A program made the position numbers and the translations under genes. The notes beneath the pieces were generated by a model. It did not search any database. It worked only from the letters and a program-made list of their open reading frames with translations, and was not told where the DNA came from. Source: Niastella caeni (GTDB lineage Bacteria > Bacteroidota > Bacteroidia > Chitinophagales > Chitinophagaceae). From it: DNA of 64,000 nt. The DNA is taken from positions 496,001-560,000 of the forward strand of contig NZ_STFF01000004.1 of assembly GCF_004834005.1 (NCBI RefSeq), in the 5' to 3' direction. Positions 35,331-44,800 of this stretch are shown here, piece after piece; within the stretch, counting starts at the first letter, position 1; each line of letters begins with the position of its first letter.

Positions 35331-35987
35331 TCAATTGGCGTTATCGGTTTTATACTCCTTCACCTGGTTCAGTAATTCAATTGATTTAAGCACGGGCGTC
35401 CATTCTTTGCCATCAAAGATCAGCCGGAACCATTTTTTATCCTTGTTCTCATATTTAATGTTCCTGAAAAGCCATATGGCTACTAAAGTGAAGGAAAGGG
35501 TAATTACAATTTGAATAAGGTACAGGGCCATATTCCCATTCTCCAACATGCTTTTGTTCCAGTAAAAGGTTGTCCATACCGGCAATTGTAAAAACAGGAT
35601 ACGGGTAACTAAAATGGTGGTCGATTTTAACCGGGCCAATTTGTGTTGGGTTTCCAATACCGGTTCACTAATATCAGCCTTGTAAATAAGGATCAACTGG
35701 TACAGGTAGATGATGATCGCCAGTTTGGTAAGTAATACCTGGATACCTGCGGAAATGATAAAGAACCAATTGGCTGCCGGAAAAGCTTTGATGATCATCA
35801 GGTCTATCGCCCCTACCCATATAATGCCTGCTGCAATGGTAAAGATCTTTAATGGCTTCATAGAGGCGAGGAACGACTTTACTTTTAACCGGGTGATATC
35901 TTCTGCATTTTTCCGGTTGAGCTGCAGGTTTTCTTCCAGCTTTTGACCGTATGATCTCCAAAGATTGATGATTTCATTGTCTTCCAT
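35331..35987 (-). CDS. Four- to five-helix membrane protein paired with an ECF sigma factor
   Basis: The 218-residue protein begins MEDNEIINLWRSYGQKLEEN, an amphipathic soluble N-terminus of about 45 residues, followed by four or five hydrophobic helices (about 50-72, 75-105, 120-150, 155-178). A short cytoplasmic tail follows (WFRLIFDGKEWTPVLKSIEL). Its start codon is 2 bases past the stop codon of the sigma factor. Small membrane proteins in this position usually hold the sigma factor inactive until a signal arrives, so a role as a non-FecR anti-sigma factor is likely by position only. There is no zinc-binding anti-sigma motif. Confidence 0.72.
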   Translation of the reverse strand: MEDNEIINLWRSYGQKLEENLQLNRKNAEDITRLKVKSFLASMKPLKIFTIAAGIIWVGAIDLMIIKAFPAANWFFIISAGIQVLLTKLAIIIYLYQLILIYKADISEPVLETQHKLARLKSTTILVTRILFLQLPVWTTFYWNKSMLENGNMALYLIQIVITLSFTLVAIWLFRNIKYENKDKKWFRLIFDGKEWTPVLKSIELLNQVKEYKTDNAN

Positions 35988-35989
35988 GG

Positions 35990-36496
35990 CTATACTTTTA
36001 AGGTTGAAAATTTTTGTTTTAATATTTTTTTGATCCGTCCTATCCTGGTCGATACATTGGTTTCTGAAATGCCGGTGATCTCGGCAATTTCTTTATAGCT
36101 TTTTTCTTCAAGATATAATAGCATCAGTGCTTTATCCAACTCTTTTAACCCCGCAATGAATTGCTTTAAATAACCGATGTTCTTATCGGTTTCAAGAGCG
36201 GCATTTTCATCAACCAGTTCCAGGATGTTATCCGATAATGGATCTGTAAATTGTTTGCGGCGATTTTCCTTGCGATAAAAAGAGATGGCGACATTCAGCG
36301 AAATGCGGTACATCCAGGTGGTATATTTATACTGATCGTTATACCCATCGAACGATTTCCACAATTGTACAATGATCTCCTGTATAAGGTCTTTTCTGTC
36401 TTCTGCATGCAGGCAGTAAGCATTAGCTACCTTATAGATAATGCCTTTATTTGTTTCAATTACTGAAAGGAATATGTCTGACTTATCTGTTTGCAT
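35990..36496 (-). CDS. ECF-type RNA polymerase sigma factor
   Basis: The 168-residue protein has sigma region 2 (YCLHAEDRKDLIQEIIVQLW, then YKYTTWMYRISLNVAISFYR) and region 4 with a helix-turn-helix (EEKSYKEIAEITGISETNVS, TRIGRIKKIL). The length is normal for the extracytoplasmic-function group. It redirects RNA polymerase to a small set of promoters. It is followed at once by a membrane protein gene, a probable regulator of its activity, rather than by a FecR/SusCD set as in the other two sigma genes of this window. Its regulon cannot be told from here. Confidence 0.92.
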   Translation of the reverse strand: MQTDKSDIFLSVIETNKGIIYKVANAYCLHAEDRKDLIQEIIVQLWKSFDGYNDQYKYTTWMYRISLNVAISFYRKENRRKQFTDPLSDNILELVDENAALETDKNIGYLKQFIAGLKELDKALMLLYLEEKSYKEIAEITGISETNVSTRIGRIKKILKQKFSTLKV

Positions 36497-36590
36497 TTGA
36501 ATAATAATAAGGAACCGGCTTTTCTTATTATTCGCAGCAAGTTCAAAAAAATCACACTTTAAGCGGGAAATTTTTTAGGAAGAGTTCGTT

Positions 36591-36950
36591 TTATATGTTT
36601 TCTGACGGCTGATTTTTCAAAAAATCGCCATCAATGATCAAAAGTTTAACGCCATTTTCAGAGACAGAACGATGCGAGCTAAGGTCGTCAGACACGATAT
36701 ACGTCATGCCTTTGCTTAATTGGAATGATTCACCATTTTTGAGCTCACTTACAAAAGCCCCTTCCAGGCAATGCACAATATGGCCCTTTTCGCACCAATG
36801 ATCAGCCAAATAGCCTTTAGAATATTCTACCACACGCACCCGCAGTCCACTGAATTGTAAGGTTTGCCACCAGGCCATGCCTGATTCCCCGGTGTGTTCG
36901 GTTTTTTTAATGGTTGTCCAGTCGATTGTTTGAAATGGAATATTGCTCAT
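36591..36950 (-). CDS. DHCW-motif cupin-fold protein
   Basis: The 119-residue protein is a small single-domain cupin. It contains the element LADHWCEKGHIVHCLEGAF that names the DHCW-motif group, followed by MTYIVSDDLSSHRS. The His and Cys residues of this element could bind a metal. The function is not known. It starts 79 bases from the divergent DinB-fold gene; the two may share a control region. Confidence 0.85.
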   Translation of the reverse strand: MSNIPFQTIDWTTIKKTEHTGESGMAWWQTLQFSGLRVRVVEYSKGYLADHWCEKGHIVHCLEGAFVSELKNGESFQLSKGMTYIVSDDLSSHRSVSENGVKLLIIDGDFLKNQPSENI

Positions 36951-37029
36951 AGATCAGGTTGTAAGACAAATGTAATTACAAAATACTTCTGCTTTGCCTA
37001 TTTTTATATTACACATTCCCAAGAACCAT

Positions 37030-37512
37030 ATGGCAAAAAAATACAGACAAGGGGCAATTGGTGCATTGCTGGATATATATGAAAACGCTATTTCAGAACT
37101 AAAAGTGACAGTCAAAAATATTCCTGACAGTGCATTAACAGTTATTGTTGACCCGCATACTAAAGACGACAATTGCAGGTCGCTACAAACCGTTTTATCA
37201 CACGTGGTAAGTTCGGGTTATGGGTATGCTACCAGTATTCATAATTTAAAAGGCAATAAGGCGCGGCCCGAAAAAACATTTCATTTGACTATGGCGGAAT
37301 ACCTACATGATCTGGACGATGTATTTTATTTTACTGAAAATGTATTTGCAGCATTTACAGATCACGAACTGGAACAATTTGACAACACATTAAAGATAAA
37401 AGCCGGTTGGGGTCAGTTATACGATATAGAACAAATGACAGAACATGCCATTGTTCATATCCTGCGCCACCGGCGGCAAATTGAGAAGTTCAAAATGCAG
37501 TTGGGATATTAA
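37030..37512 (+). CDS. DinB-fold family protein
   Basis: The 160-residue protein is a four-helix DinB/YfiT-type protein. The expected metal-binding His residues appear in QTVLSHVV and in the last helix EHAIVHILRHRRQIEKF. Related proteins include thiol-dependent transferases (bacillithiol, mycothiol or glutathione), but here the substrate is unknown. I chose the Met at 37030 (MAKKYRQGA); a Met 12 codons upstream (36994) reads into the intergenic region shared with the divergent cupin gene. Confidence 0.8.
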   Translation: MAKKYRQGAIGALLDIYENAISELKVTVKNIPDSALTVIVDPHTKDDNCRSLQTVLSHVVSSGYGYATSIHNLKGNKARPEKTFHLTMAEYLHDLDDVFYFTENVFAAFTDHELEQFDNTLKIKAGWGQLYDIEQMTEHAIVHILRHRRQIEKFKMQLGY

Positions 37513-37650
37513 ATTATAAATGATTTAACAAGGATTGTTATCTATATATTTTTGAAAAATAAGGTTTTGCAATAATAAAGGTTTCTGGGTAAACTTGGTT
37601 GTATGCTGAATTTATTTAATTGTTTGTAATACATATATTATAAAAAATAA

Positions 37651-37658
37651 TAAATTTG
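37651..37658 (+). promoter_or_regulatory. Possible -7 promoter box upstream of the glycine-rich T9SS protein
   Basis: TAAATTTG matches TAnnTTTG exactly and lies 48 bases before the start codon. The nearest TTTG upstream (37623-37626) is 24 bases away, longer than the usual spacing, so only the -7 part is convincing. Confidence 0.35.
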
Positions 37659-37706
37659 CGCTTTTTTTAATTCGAAGAAAACCCCCAACCAAAACCCCCA
37701 AACCAA

Positions 37707-39890
37707 TTGAATGTGAAAATGCAACCATTTTTTACACGAGCATTCCTGTCATCTGTCTTTCTGCTCTCTTTGTTCACCGATTCTTACAGCCAATGCGGAG
37801 TAGCGCCAACGAGCGGCACTACTACCATTGCATCAGCTAACCAGATCGTAAACTCATATTATCCCGGTACAGGCAATCCTATCATTGGTGCTACCACATT
37901 AACAGTAGGTACTCTCGATGCCAGAGGAAGCGCTACAGCCCTGGCTAATGGCGATATGGTACTGATCATTCAAATGCAGGGCGCTGATTACAATAGCACC
38001 AATAGCGATTCTTATGGCGATGGTATTTCCGGTGGCAATGCCAGCGGTTATTTAACCAGCAACCTGGTAGCCGGCCGGTATGAATACAATATTGTATCCA
38101 ATTTCAACAGTGGAACCGGTGATATAACTTTTTCTTATACCCTGGCCAATAATTATTACACACAAGCTTATTCTGCCTCTACCGGCATCCGTACTTACCA
38201 GGTAATTCGGGTTCCGCGCTATTATGATCTAACCATCAATGCGGGCGGTTCAATTACTGCGCCTACGTGGAATGGAAGCACCGGTGGAGTTATTGTGCTG
38301 GAAGCAGCCAATGTAATTACCATAAATGGTTCTGTAACAGCCAATGCCCTGGGTTTCAGAGGTGGCGGTGGCAAACGTTTCATTGGTGTTACTGCCGGAA
38401 ATACCAATGGAACCGGTGCAATAACAAATACTGATTTCCGCTGGGCATCTCCTGTTACTGTAGCTGCCAATACTACAGGCGGTGCAAAAGGGGAAGGTAT
38501 TGCCGGAACGCCAATTTATACTTTAACCAATGGCGCAACCAACGCCACTACAAATGCCGTGGAAGGATATATTGATGGCACCATGGGAAGAGGCGCACCT
38601 GGTAATGCCGGCGGCGGCGGCACCGATGGTGATCCTGGTCAAAATCGATTCAATCCCGGAGGCGGTGGCGGCGGTAATGGCGGCGCTGGCGGAAAAGGCG
38701 GAAGTGGTTGGGACAATGGCGCTGCTAACCCCAATACCTATCCTACAGGCGGATACGGTGGTGCTGCTTTTGCTCAAGGTTCTTTGCAAAGATTTGTTTT
38801 AGGTGGCGGTGGTGGCGCCGGAACCAGTAATAATAGTACAGCCGGTACAACCGACTATTTATCCAGTGGGGCTTGTGGCGGGGGTATCATTATTATACGA
38901 GGCAGATCTTTCAGTGGCAACGGTTCAGTTACAGCCAATGGCGCTGGTTCTAATAACGTGTCAGCAGCCGGTGTAACAGATGCGGCCGGCGGTGGTGGTG
39001 CTGGTGGTACCATTTTAGTGGCAACCAACCAGACCGGCAGTGTAGGTACACATACTATTACTGCATCGGCCAATGGTGGTAAAGGCGGCGATATGAGCAG
39101 CCATTGGGCGCATGGTCCCGGTGGTGGCGGCGGTGGCGGTTTGGTGATCTCTAATGTAATACCATCGGGTTCTATCACGGTTACCGGAGGCGCTAACGGA
39201 CTTACCCGTTCTGCCAGTGGAGTTGCGGTTCCTGATATTCCTTATGGAGCTGTTGCCGGATCAAATGGTGTTATCGGAGTCTTAATCGGTCCAGTAGGCC
39301 TGGTGAATTCCAGTAATGGTACTTCACAATGTGGTGTATTGCCAATTACGCTGCATACGTGGAATGGCGTATATAAAAACAACAAAACATATCTTACCTG
39401 GCAAACCGACCAGGGTTCTAACTTTTCCCATTTTGTAATAGAGCATAGTACAGATGGAATTCATTTTTCATCACTCGGCCAGGTAGCTGCTTCGACTTCC
39501 ACCGCTTCTACCCTTCAGTATTCCTTTGTGGATGCTTTCCCAGCCAGCGGCGTGAATTATTATCGCCTGAAAATGGTAGATATCGACGGACAATATAAAT
39601 ACAGTGGTATCATTACCCTTCGCCCTGATGCAAAAGGGGTCCGAGTTTCCGCTACACCGAACCCTTTCACCGATCATGTAGTGATCACCATTGAAAGTGC
39701 TACCGATGAAGCTGTACAACTTCGGGTATTCAACAGCGATGGAAAGCTGGTTTGGCGTAAAGCAAGTTTTGTTACTGCCGGAACCAATGCTCAATACTAT
39801 AATGATCTGCAATCATTGCCCAAAGGCATTTACTTTATAAAAGTCAATAAACAGAATACGGTTGCTGAGATAAAAATCATAAAACAGTAA
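37707..39890 (+). CDS. Glycine-rich secreted surface protein with T9SS sorting domain
   Basis: The 727-residue protein has a signal peptide ending DSYSQ. The next ~180 residues are beta-rich. Residues about 220-520 are a glycine-rich region with runs such as GNAGGGGTDGDPGQNRFNPG and GGGGGGNGGAGGKGGSG, mixed with strands such as GGIIIIRGRSFSGNGSVTANG, which suggests a beta-helix or glycine-loop sheet. The C-terminal part has the T9SS cargo pattern (LPITLHTWNGVYKNNKTYLTW, HSTDGIHFSSLGQV, YYRLKMVDIDG) and ends with a type A sorting domain (VSATPNPFTDHVVI ... IKIIKQ). It is probably exposed on the cell surface or in a matrix; no enzymatic motif is visible. It stands alone with a strong terminator. 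Confidence 0.85.
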   Translation: MNVKMQPFFTRAFLSSVFLLSLFTDSYSQCGVAPTSGTTTIASANQIVNSYYPGTGNPIIGATTLTVGTLDARGSATALANGDMVLIIQMQGADYNSTNSDSYGDGISGGNASGYLTSNLVAGRYEYNIVSNFNSGTGDITFSYTLANNYYTQAYSASTGIRTYQVIRVPRYYDLTINAGGSITAPTWNGSTGGVIVLEAANVITINGSVTANALGFRGGGGKRFIGVTAGNTNGTGAITNTDFRWASPVTVAANTTGGAKGEGIAGTPIYTLTNGATNATTNAVEGYIDGTMGRGAPGNAGGGGTDGDPGQNRFNPGGGGGGNGGAGGKGGSGWDNGAANPNTYPTGGYGGAAFAQGSLQRFVLGGGGGAGTSNNSTAGTTDYLSSGACGGGIIIIRGRSFSGNGSVTANGAGSNNVSAAGVTDAAGGGGAGGTILVATNQTGSVGTHTITASANGGKGGDMSSHWAHGPGGGGGGGLVISNVIPSGSITVTGGANGLTRSASGVAVPDIPYGAVAGSNGVIGVLIGPVGLVNSSNGTSQCGVLPITLHTWNGVYKNNKTYLTWQTDQGSNFSHFVIEHSTDGIHFSSLGQVAASTSTASTLQYSFVDAFPASGVNYYRLKMVDIDGQYKYSGIITLRPDAKGVRVSATPNPFTDHVVITIESATDEAVQLRVFNSDGKLVWRKASFVTAGTNAQYYNDLQSLPKGIYFIKVNKQNTVAEIKIIKQ

Positions 39891-39914
39891 ACTGAATCAT
39901 TTCGATCGCATTCG

Positions 39915-39955
39915 AAAAAGACCGTTTCCAGTTTCGGAAACGGTCTTTTTGTTTC
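39915..39955 (+). terminator. Intrinsic terminator after the glycine-rich T9SS protein
   Basis: A perfect 15-bp stem (39915-39929 with 39936-39950, AAAAAGACCGTTTCC and its complement) and a 6-nt loop end in a T-run. The A-tract on the other side makes it able to work in both directions. Confidence 0.92.
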
Positions 39956-40108
39956 GCTTTTGCAGGTTTATGCGGCATATATATGCGAAAATTAAACAAT
40001 GCAATCGTTTGCGTAATATAATTAAAGAAAACTGACTTAAAAAAACTTAAACATTTAGTAAAACAACTTCTTTTCAAATAGTACATTTGGTTGCTAAGTT
40101 TGCACCAT

Positions 40109-40675
40109 ATGAATATTCAGCCAATTGTTCCCGAAGACGGCGAATTATTGCTGCAATTGAAAAAGGGGGACAGAATTGCTTTTGATGAAATTTTTAACCG
40201 GTTCGCCGATCCCATTCACACGTATATACGTTTACGACTGAATGGATCGGAAGAGGCCGATGATGTGCTGCAGGAGGTATTCTTCCGACTGTGGAACAAA
40301 CGCCAGTCTATTGTGATCCATTCTTCTTTCCGTAATTATTTATATACCATTGTTCAACATTGCATCAGTGATCACCATCGGGCATCCAAAAGAAAAAGGT
40401 ACACGTTGACGGCGGAAATGCCCGAGCACACCGAAGAAAGGCCCCTCCCCGATGAACAATACCAATACAAACAGGTATATCATATCTGGAAAAACGCCAC
40501 CCGGAAGTTGCCCGGACAAATGCGCAGGATCTATGCCATGAAGAACGAAGAACAGCTTTCCGTAAAAGAAATTGCCTCTGAATTACAGTTGAGCGAACAA
40601 ACAGTCAAGAACCAGTTGCATACGGCCGGCCAGCGCATTGTGAAAATGTTGCGGCAGGTACAGTTGTTCTTTTGA
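40109..40675 (+). CDS. ECF sigma factor (FecI-like) of the plus-strand SusCD locus
   Basis: The 188-residue protein has region 2 (DEIFNRFADPIHTYIRLRL, EEADDVLQEVFFRLWNKRQS) and region 4 (QLSVKEIASELQLSEQTVKN, QLHTAGQRIVKML). I chose the ATG at 40109 over a TTG 18 bases upstream. Two TAnnTTTG boxes (40082-40089 and 40095-40102) lie just before this start, but neither has a good upstream partner. The next genes are a FecR anti-sigma factor and a SusC/SusD pair. In such sets the TonB receptor senses its ligand, FecR passes the signal and this sigma factor turns on transport genes. Confidence 0.9.
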   Translation: MNIQPIVPEDGELLLQLKKGDRIAFDEIFNRFADPIHTYIRLRLNGSEEADDVLQEVFFRLWNKRQSIVIHSSFRNYLYTIVQHCISDHHRASKRKRYTLTAEMPEHTEERPLPDEQYQYKQVYHIWKNATRKLPGQMRRIYAMKNEEQLSVKEIASELQLSEQTVKNQLHTAGQRIVKMLRQVQLFF

Positions 40676-40677
40676 AC

Positions 40678-40774
40678 GTTACCAGTTACCGGGTAAAAAA
40701 ATTCGGAACTCCCGATTATTTGCAGGCTGCACGAAATTTAAGTCCTGGTAACCGGAAACCGGTAACCGGTACTC
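40678..40774. repeat. Heptamer island 1: inverted arms of GTTACC(N)/GGTAACC units
   Basis: Units of 7 bases run in two arms. The left arm is GTTACCA, GTTACCG, GGTAAAA (40678-40698); the right arm is GGTAACC, GGAAACC, GGTAACC, GGTACTC (40747-40774). The arms are inverted with respect to each other, about 48 bases apart. The left arm starts 2 bases after the sigma factor stop codon. It fills most of the gap between the sigma and FecR genes. Confidence 0.7.
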
Positions 40775-40874
40775 CTCCTGCCCGGTATGACCAAATTGTT
40801 AACTCCCACATTTTTCTAAATTTGCTCTAGTACCACTTTCTATTAACAACCGTCTATAACCTAAAGCTGTTTGC

Positions 40875-41726
40875 ATGCCCCGTAAATCAAGGCGCAATAA
40901 GGATCATAATAATAACAACCCCGATGAGCAATGGCTTCAGGCATGGAGTAAGCCTTCAGCCATCGGCATGCAAAAAAAACAGATCTTATTGAATAGCATC
41001 AATGACCGCATTGACAACCGGCGACGCAGGAAAAAGCAAATGTTTTTTATTGGGTTAAGCGCTGCCGCTGCTATTCTGGTAGCGGTATTCATTAAGATAC
41101 CTGGCAATAGTTCGGCTGTATCTGCCAACCCCTGGCAGGAACTGGCTACCGCAGACAGCTCAAAAAAGATCTTATTGGAAGATGGTTCAATAGTATGGTT
41201 AGCACCCTGGTCAACAGTGAAAGTGCACACTGATTTTTCAAAACAGCGCAGTACCGTGCTGTCAAAAGGAATGGCTTTTTTTAGCGTGGCAAAAGATGCG
41301 CAGCATCCTTTTACCATTGGCGTTAACCAGCAACGGATCACTGTGATCGGAACGGCTTTCACCATTCGTAAACTGGATCCGGTTGACCTGCAACTGACTG
41401 TAAAAGAAGGCAGGGTTGCGCTGAATAATACCGGCGGCAACCAACTGTTAACGGCCGGACAGCAGGTACAAACAGCACAAGCGGTCACCGGCATGGTACA
41501 GGTTATTGATCCGAATGCAGCAGACTGGTGGTTGCAACAACAGGTACGGTTACAAAATATTACATTGGAAGAGTTGCTCAATCGCATAGAGACATATTAC
41601 CAGGTTAAGCTAACGCACGGCACTATCAATAAAAAATTCAAGGTATCGCTTACCTGGGACCTGACGATTTCTTTAAAAGAGAATTTAACGGTGCTGAATT
41701 CATTGACTGGCTACAATATTCACTAA
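40875..41726 (+). CDS. FecR-family anti-sigma factor
   Basis: The 283-residue protein has a cytoplasmic N-terminus of about 55 residues (DEQWLQAWSKPSAIGMQKKQ), one membrane helix (MFFIGLSAAAAILVAVFI), a periplasmic FecR domain (WLAPWSTVKVHTDF, GMAFFSVAKDAQHPFTIGV, IGTAFTIRKLDPVDLQLTVK) and a DUF4974-type C-terminal part (LQNITLEELLNRIETYYQVK). It should hold the sigma factor at 40109 until signalled by the SusC receptor. The C-terminus (VLNSLTGYNIH) ends a strand earlier than in most relatives, where a final VxI strand follows. It lies 199 bases after the sigma gene, with a heptamer island between. Confidence 0.87.
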   Translation: MPRKSRRNKDHNNNNPDEQWLQAWSKPSAIGMQKKQILLNSINDRIDNRRRRKKQMFFIGLSAAAAILVAVFIKIPGNSSAVSANPWQELATADSSKKILLEDGSIVWLAPWSTVKVHTDFSKQRSTVLSKGMAFFSVAKDAQHPFTIGVNQQRITVIGTAFTIRKLDPVDLQLTVKEGRVALNNTGGNQLLTAGQQVQTAQAVTGMVQVIDPNAADWWLQQQVRLQNITLEELLNRIETYYQVKLTHGTINKKFKVSLTWDLTISLKENLTVLNSLTGYNIH

Positions 41727-41804
41727 GAATTCCTTATCAACAAACTTGTATTGTTCTGCTAAAAAAGCGGATGGCTATTGTATTGTTTATAATGTAAAGA
41801 ATAT

Positions 41805-44800
41805 ATGGAATACGCAAAACTAACTAAAACACTTACTGCGCTTTTAATGTTGCTGTTGACAGGTGTCATTAACCTGCATGCGCAATCGAGCCAATTAAAA
41901 TACCGGCATGGAGCAGGCGACCTCGCCACTATTGCCGAGAATTTTGGCCGCACATTCAACTTGCAACTGGCTTATGCGAATGATGAGTTGGCCGGGGCTA
42001 AAGTACCGGCTGCCTCTTATGAAGCAGGCAGTGTGGGTGAACTATTAAATAAAGTATTAGCTCCTGGTGGTTTTATTGCCACTGCCAGCGGTAATAGTTA
42101 TGTGATCAAAAAAAGTGAGTCGCCAACTAAGAAAACACCCACTATAGTTTTGAAGGGTACGGTAAAAGAAGGCATGCTTCCTGTTGCCGGAGCTTCGGTA
42201 ATTATTAAACAGGCCGGACAAAAAAGCGTGATCGCGATCGCTGATGATAATGGCAGGTTCAGTAAAACCATTGCCGCTGTAGATGGAACCGTTGAGATCT
42301 CTGCTGTAGGTTTCCTGCCCATGAAAAAGAATTTCAATGCAGAATCACAACAGGAGTTGAACATCAGTTTGGTGAAAGATGATCAGCAAATGCAGAATGT
42401 GGTGGTAACAGCGCTGGGTATAAAACGCGCAGAAAAATCGTTGGGTTACGCAACCACTACCATTAATAATGAACAACTAACCGATGCGGTTTCCAATAAC
42501 TGGACAGATGCCTTATCTGGTAAAGTAGCTGGTTTGAACCTGGTAAGATCAAATGCGGGACCAACCGGAAGTAATAAGATCATATTGCGTGGTGAAAATA
42601 ACCTGACCGATAATAATGAAGCCCTCATTGTAGTTGACGGCGTAGTAATTAATACGGGCAGCGGCCGCAGGACCGCTGTAGGTGGCGAAGCAACGTATGG
42701 AACCGGTTCTGATAATATGCCGGCCGATTATGGCACCAGTTTAAATGACCTGAACCCGGAAGATATTGAATCGGTTACCGTGTTAAAGGGACCAGGCGCC
42801 GCAGCCTTGTATGGGCAACGGGCCGCTAACGGCGCGATCATTATCACTACCAAATCAGGTGGTAATAAGAAAAAAAGCCTGGGTGTTAATTTCAATTCCA
42901 ATGCTAATATTGAACAGGCTAACCGCTGGCCCGATATGCAATTTGAATATGGCCTGGGCCTGGATGGCCAGGCAGATTACGATTATGGCCGGTCTGCCAA
43001 CTCAGCCAGCAGCTCCGCTTATGGTCCGCGTTTTGATGGACAAATGTTCTATCAGTTAGACCCGGTTACCCAGGCCCGTGCTACAGTACCAACTGAATGG
43101 AAGCCGTATAAAAATAAATTGCGTAAATTCTTTACAACGGGTAATACCATTACCAATACAGTGAGTGTTGATGGGGGTTCTGATAAAACCACGGCCCGTT
43201 TTTCGTTGACGAACGTGCAGAACAAATGGATCATTCCGAATACCGGCTATAAACGGAATACGGCTTCATTAGCTGTAAACTCCAAAGTGAATGATCATTT
43301 ACAGATCTCTTCCAAAATAAACTATACCAATAAATGGAGCGATAACCTGCCCGGCGCCGGTTATGGTAACCAGAGTATCATGTACTGGTTCATTTTCTGG
43401 CAACCCAATGCAGATCTTGACTGGTTAAAAAATTACTGGAAGAATGGCCAGGAACAAAAAGGGATCTTTTATCCATACAGTTCCTTCCCCGAAAATCCGT
43501 ATGCGGTAGCTTATGAATTCCTGAATGCCTCCAACCGGCATGTAGTAACGGGTAATGTACAGGCTACTTATACATTCAATAAAGAATTAAGCCTGCAGGT
43601 AAGAACATCGTTAGACCTGAGTAACGAACAACGTTCACAAAGGCGGCCCTATGATGCCGGTACAAAATTTGCGAAGGGAAGCTATCGCACACAAAGTATA
43701 TTTACCCAGGAAGCTACTACCGATTTCCTGTTGAAATATGCCAAAAAAGTAAATGCTGATTTTGACTTCTCCATTACAGCCGGTGGTAGTGCGTTGAGAA
43801 ACACTTATAATAAGGATGAAAATCGCGCCGACTCGCTTATTTATGCCGGTGTATATACATTGCCAAATGCAGCCGGCCCGCTGGCGACTGTTCCTTATAA
43901 AAGCAAATACGCTATTAACAGCTTTTATGGATTGATCACCGCTGGTTATAAAGATTTCCTGTTTGCAGATGTAACAGCAAGGCAAGACTGGAACAGCGTG
44001 CTGGCTACGCCCGAACGTACAGATAATACCGGGTTCTTTTATCCTTCTGCCAACGTTAGCTTTATAGCCTCTGAAGTATTTAAATTACCCGTAGTAATAA
44101 ACTATGCCAAATTAAGATTCTCGGCATCAGGTGTCGGTAGCGGTCAAACCACCCCTTATCGTACGGCATCTAACAATTATCAATCTCCGGGCAGTTTCTG
44201 GAGCGGCGCCTTGCAAAATCCTACCACGCTTACCAATCCCAACCTGCGGGCTTTGCGCACTGTAACATATGAAGCCGGGATTAACGCTAAAATGTTTAAA
44301 AACCGGTTAGGTTTTGATGTAGCGATGTATACAGGTAATACCAGGGACCAGATCCTGGAGCGCGTAGTAGACAGAGCATCTGGTTATGCCCGGCAAATAA
44401 TTAACCTCGGTAGTGTAGTTAATAAAGGTATTGAAGTAGCGCTGAATGGAACTCCGATCGTTACGAAAAGTGGTTTTAAATGGAATGCCAATATCGTATT
44501 CTCCGCCAATAAAAATACAATTAAAGAACTGGCCGATAGTTCAGTGGTATTGCAATATGGCCCTGTTGGTGGCGGACAGATAGTTGCCAAAGTGGGTGGC
44601 AGCATGGGCGACCTGTATGGAAGAGGTTATGTGCGTTCTCCTGAAGGTGAAATAGTGTATGATGCCAATACCGGTGTAGCATTCATCTCCCCGGAAGTTC
44701 AATACCTGGGCAATACCATTCCCAAGTGGAGGCTGGGTTTCGGCAATGATTTCAGTTATAAACAATTCCGGTTAAATGTATTGTTCGATGTGCAGTATGG

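Noticed and set aside
38590..39160. Apparent tandem DNA repeats rich in GGCGGTGGC
   Set aside because: They are explained by the glycine-rich coding region and have no fixed period, unlike the heptamer islands.
38855..39178. Proline-rich open frame on the minus strand
   Set aside because: It is the reverse of the glycine codons (GGN to NCC) of the glycine-rich T9SS protein.
40937..41587. 216-codon open frame on the minus strand
   Set aside because: It lies fully inside the FecR gene on the other strand, which has clear domains; the product has Cys/Thr-rich composition unlike a real protein.
41700..41804. Frameshift at the end of the first FecR gene
   Set aside because: The C-terminus is short by about one strand and another frame stays open into the SusC start, but the amino acids there do not resemble the missing strand well enough to call a frameshift.
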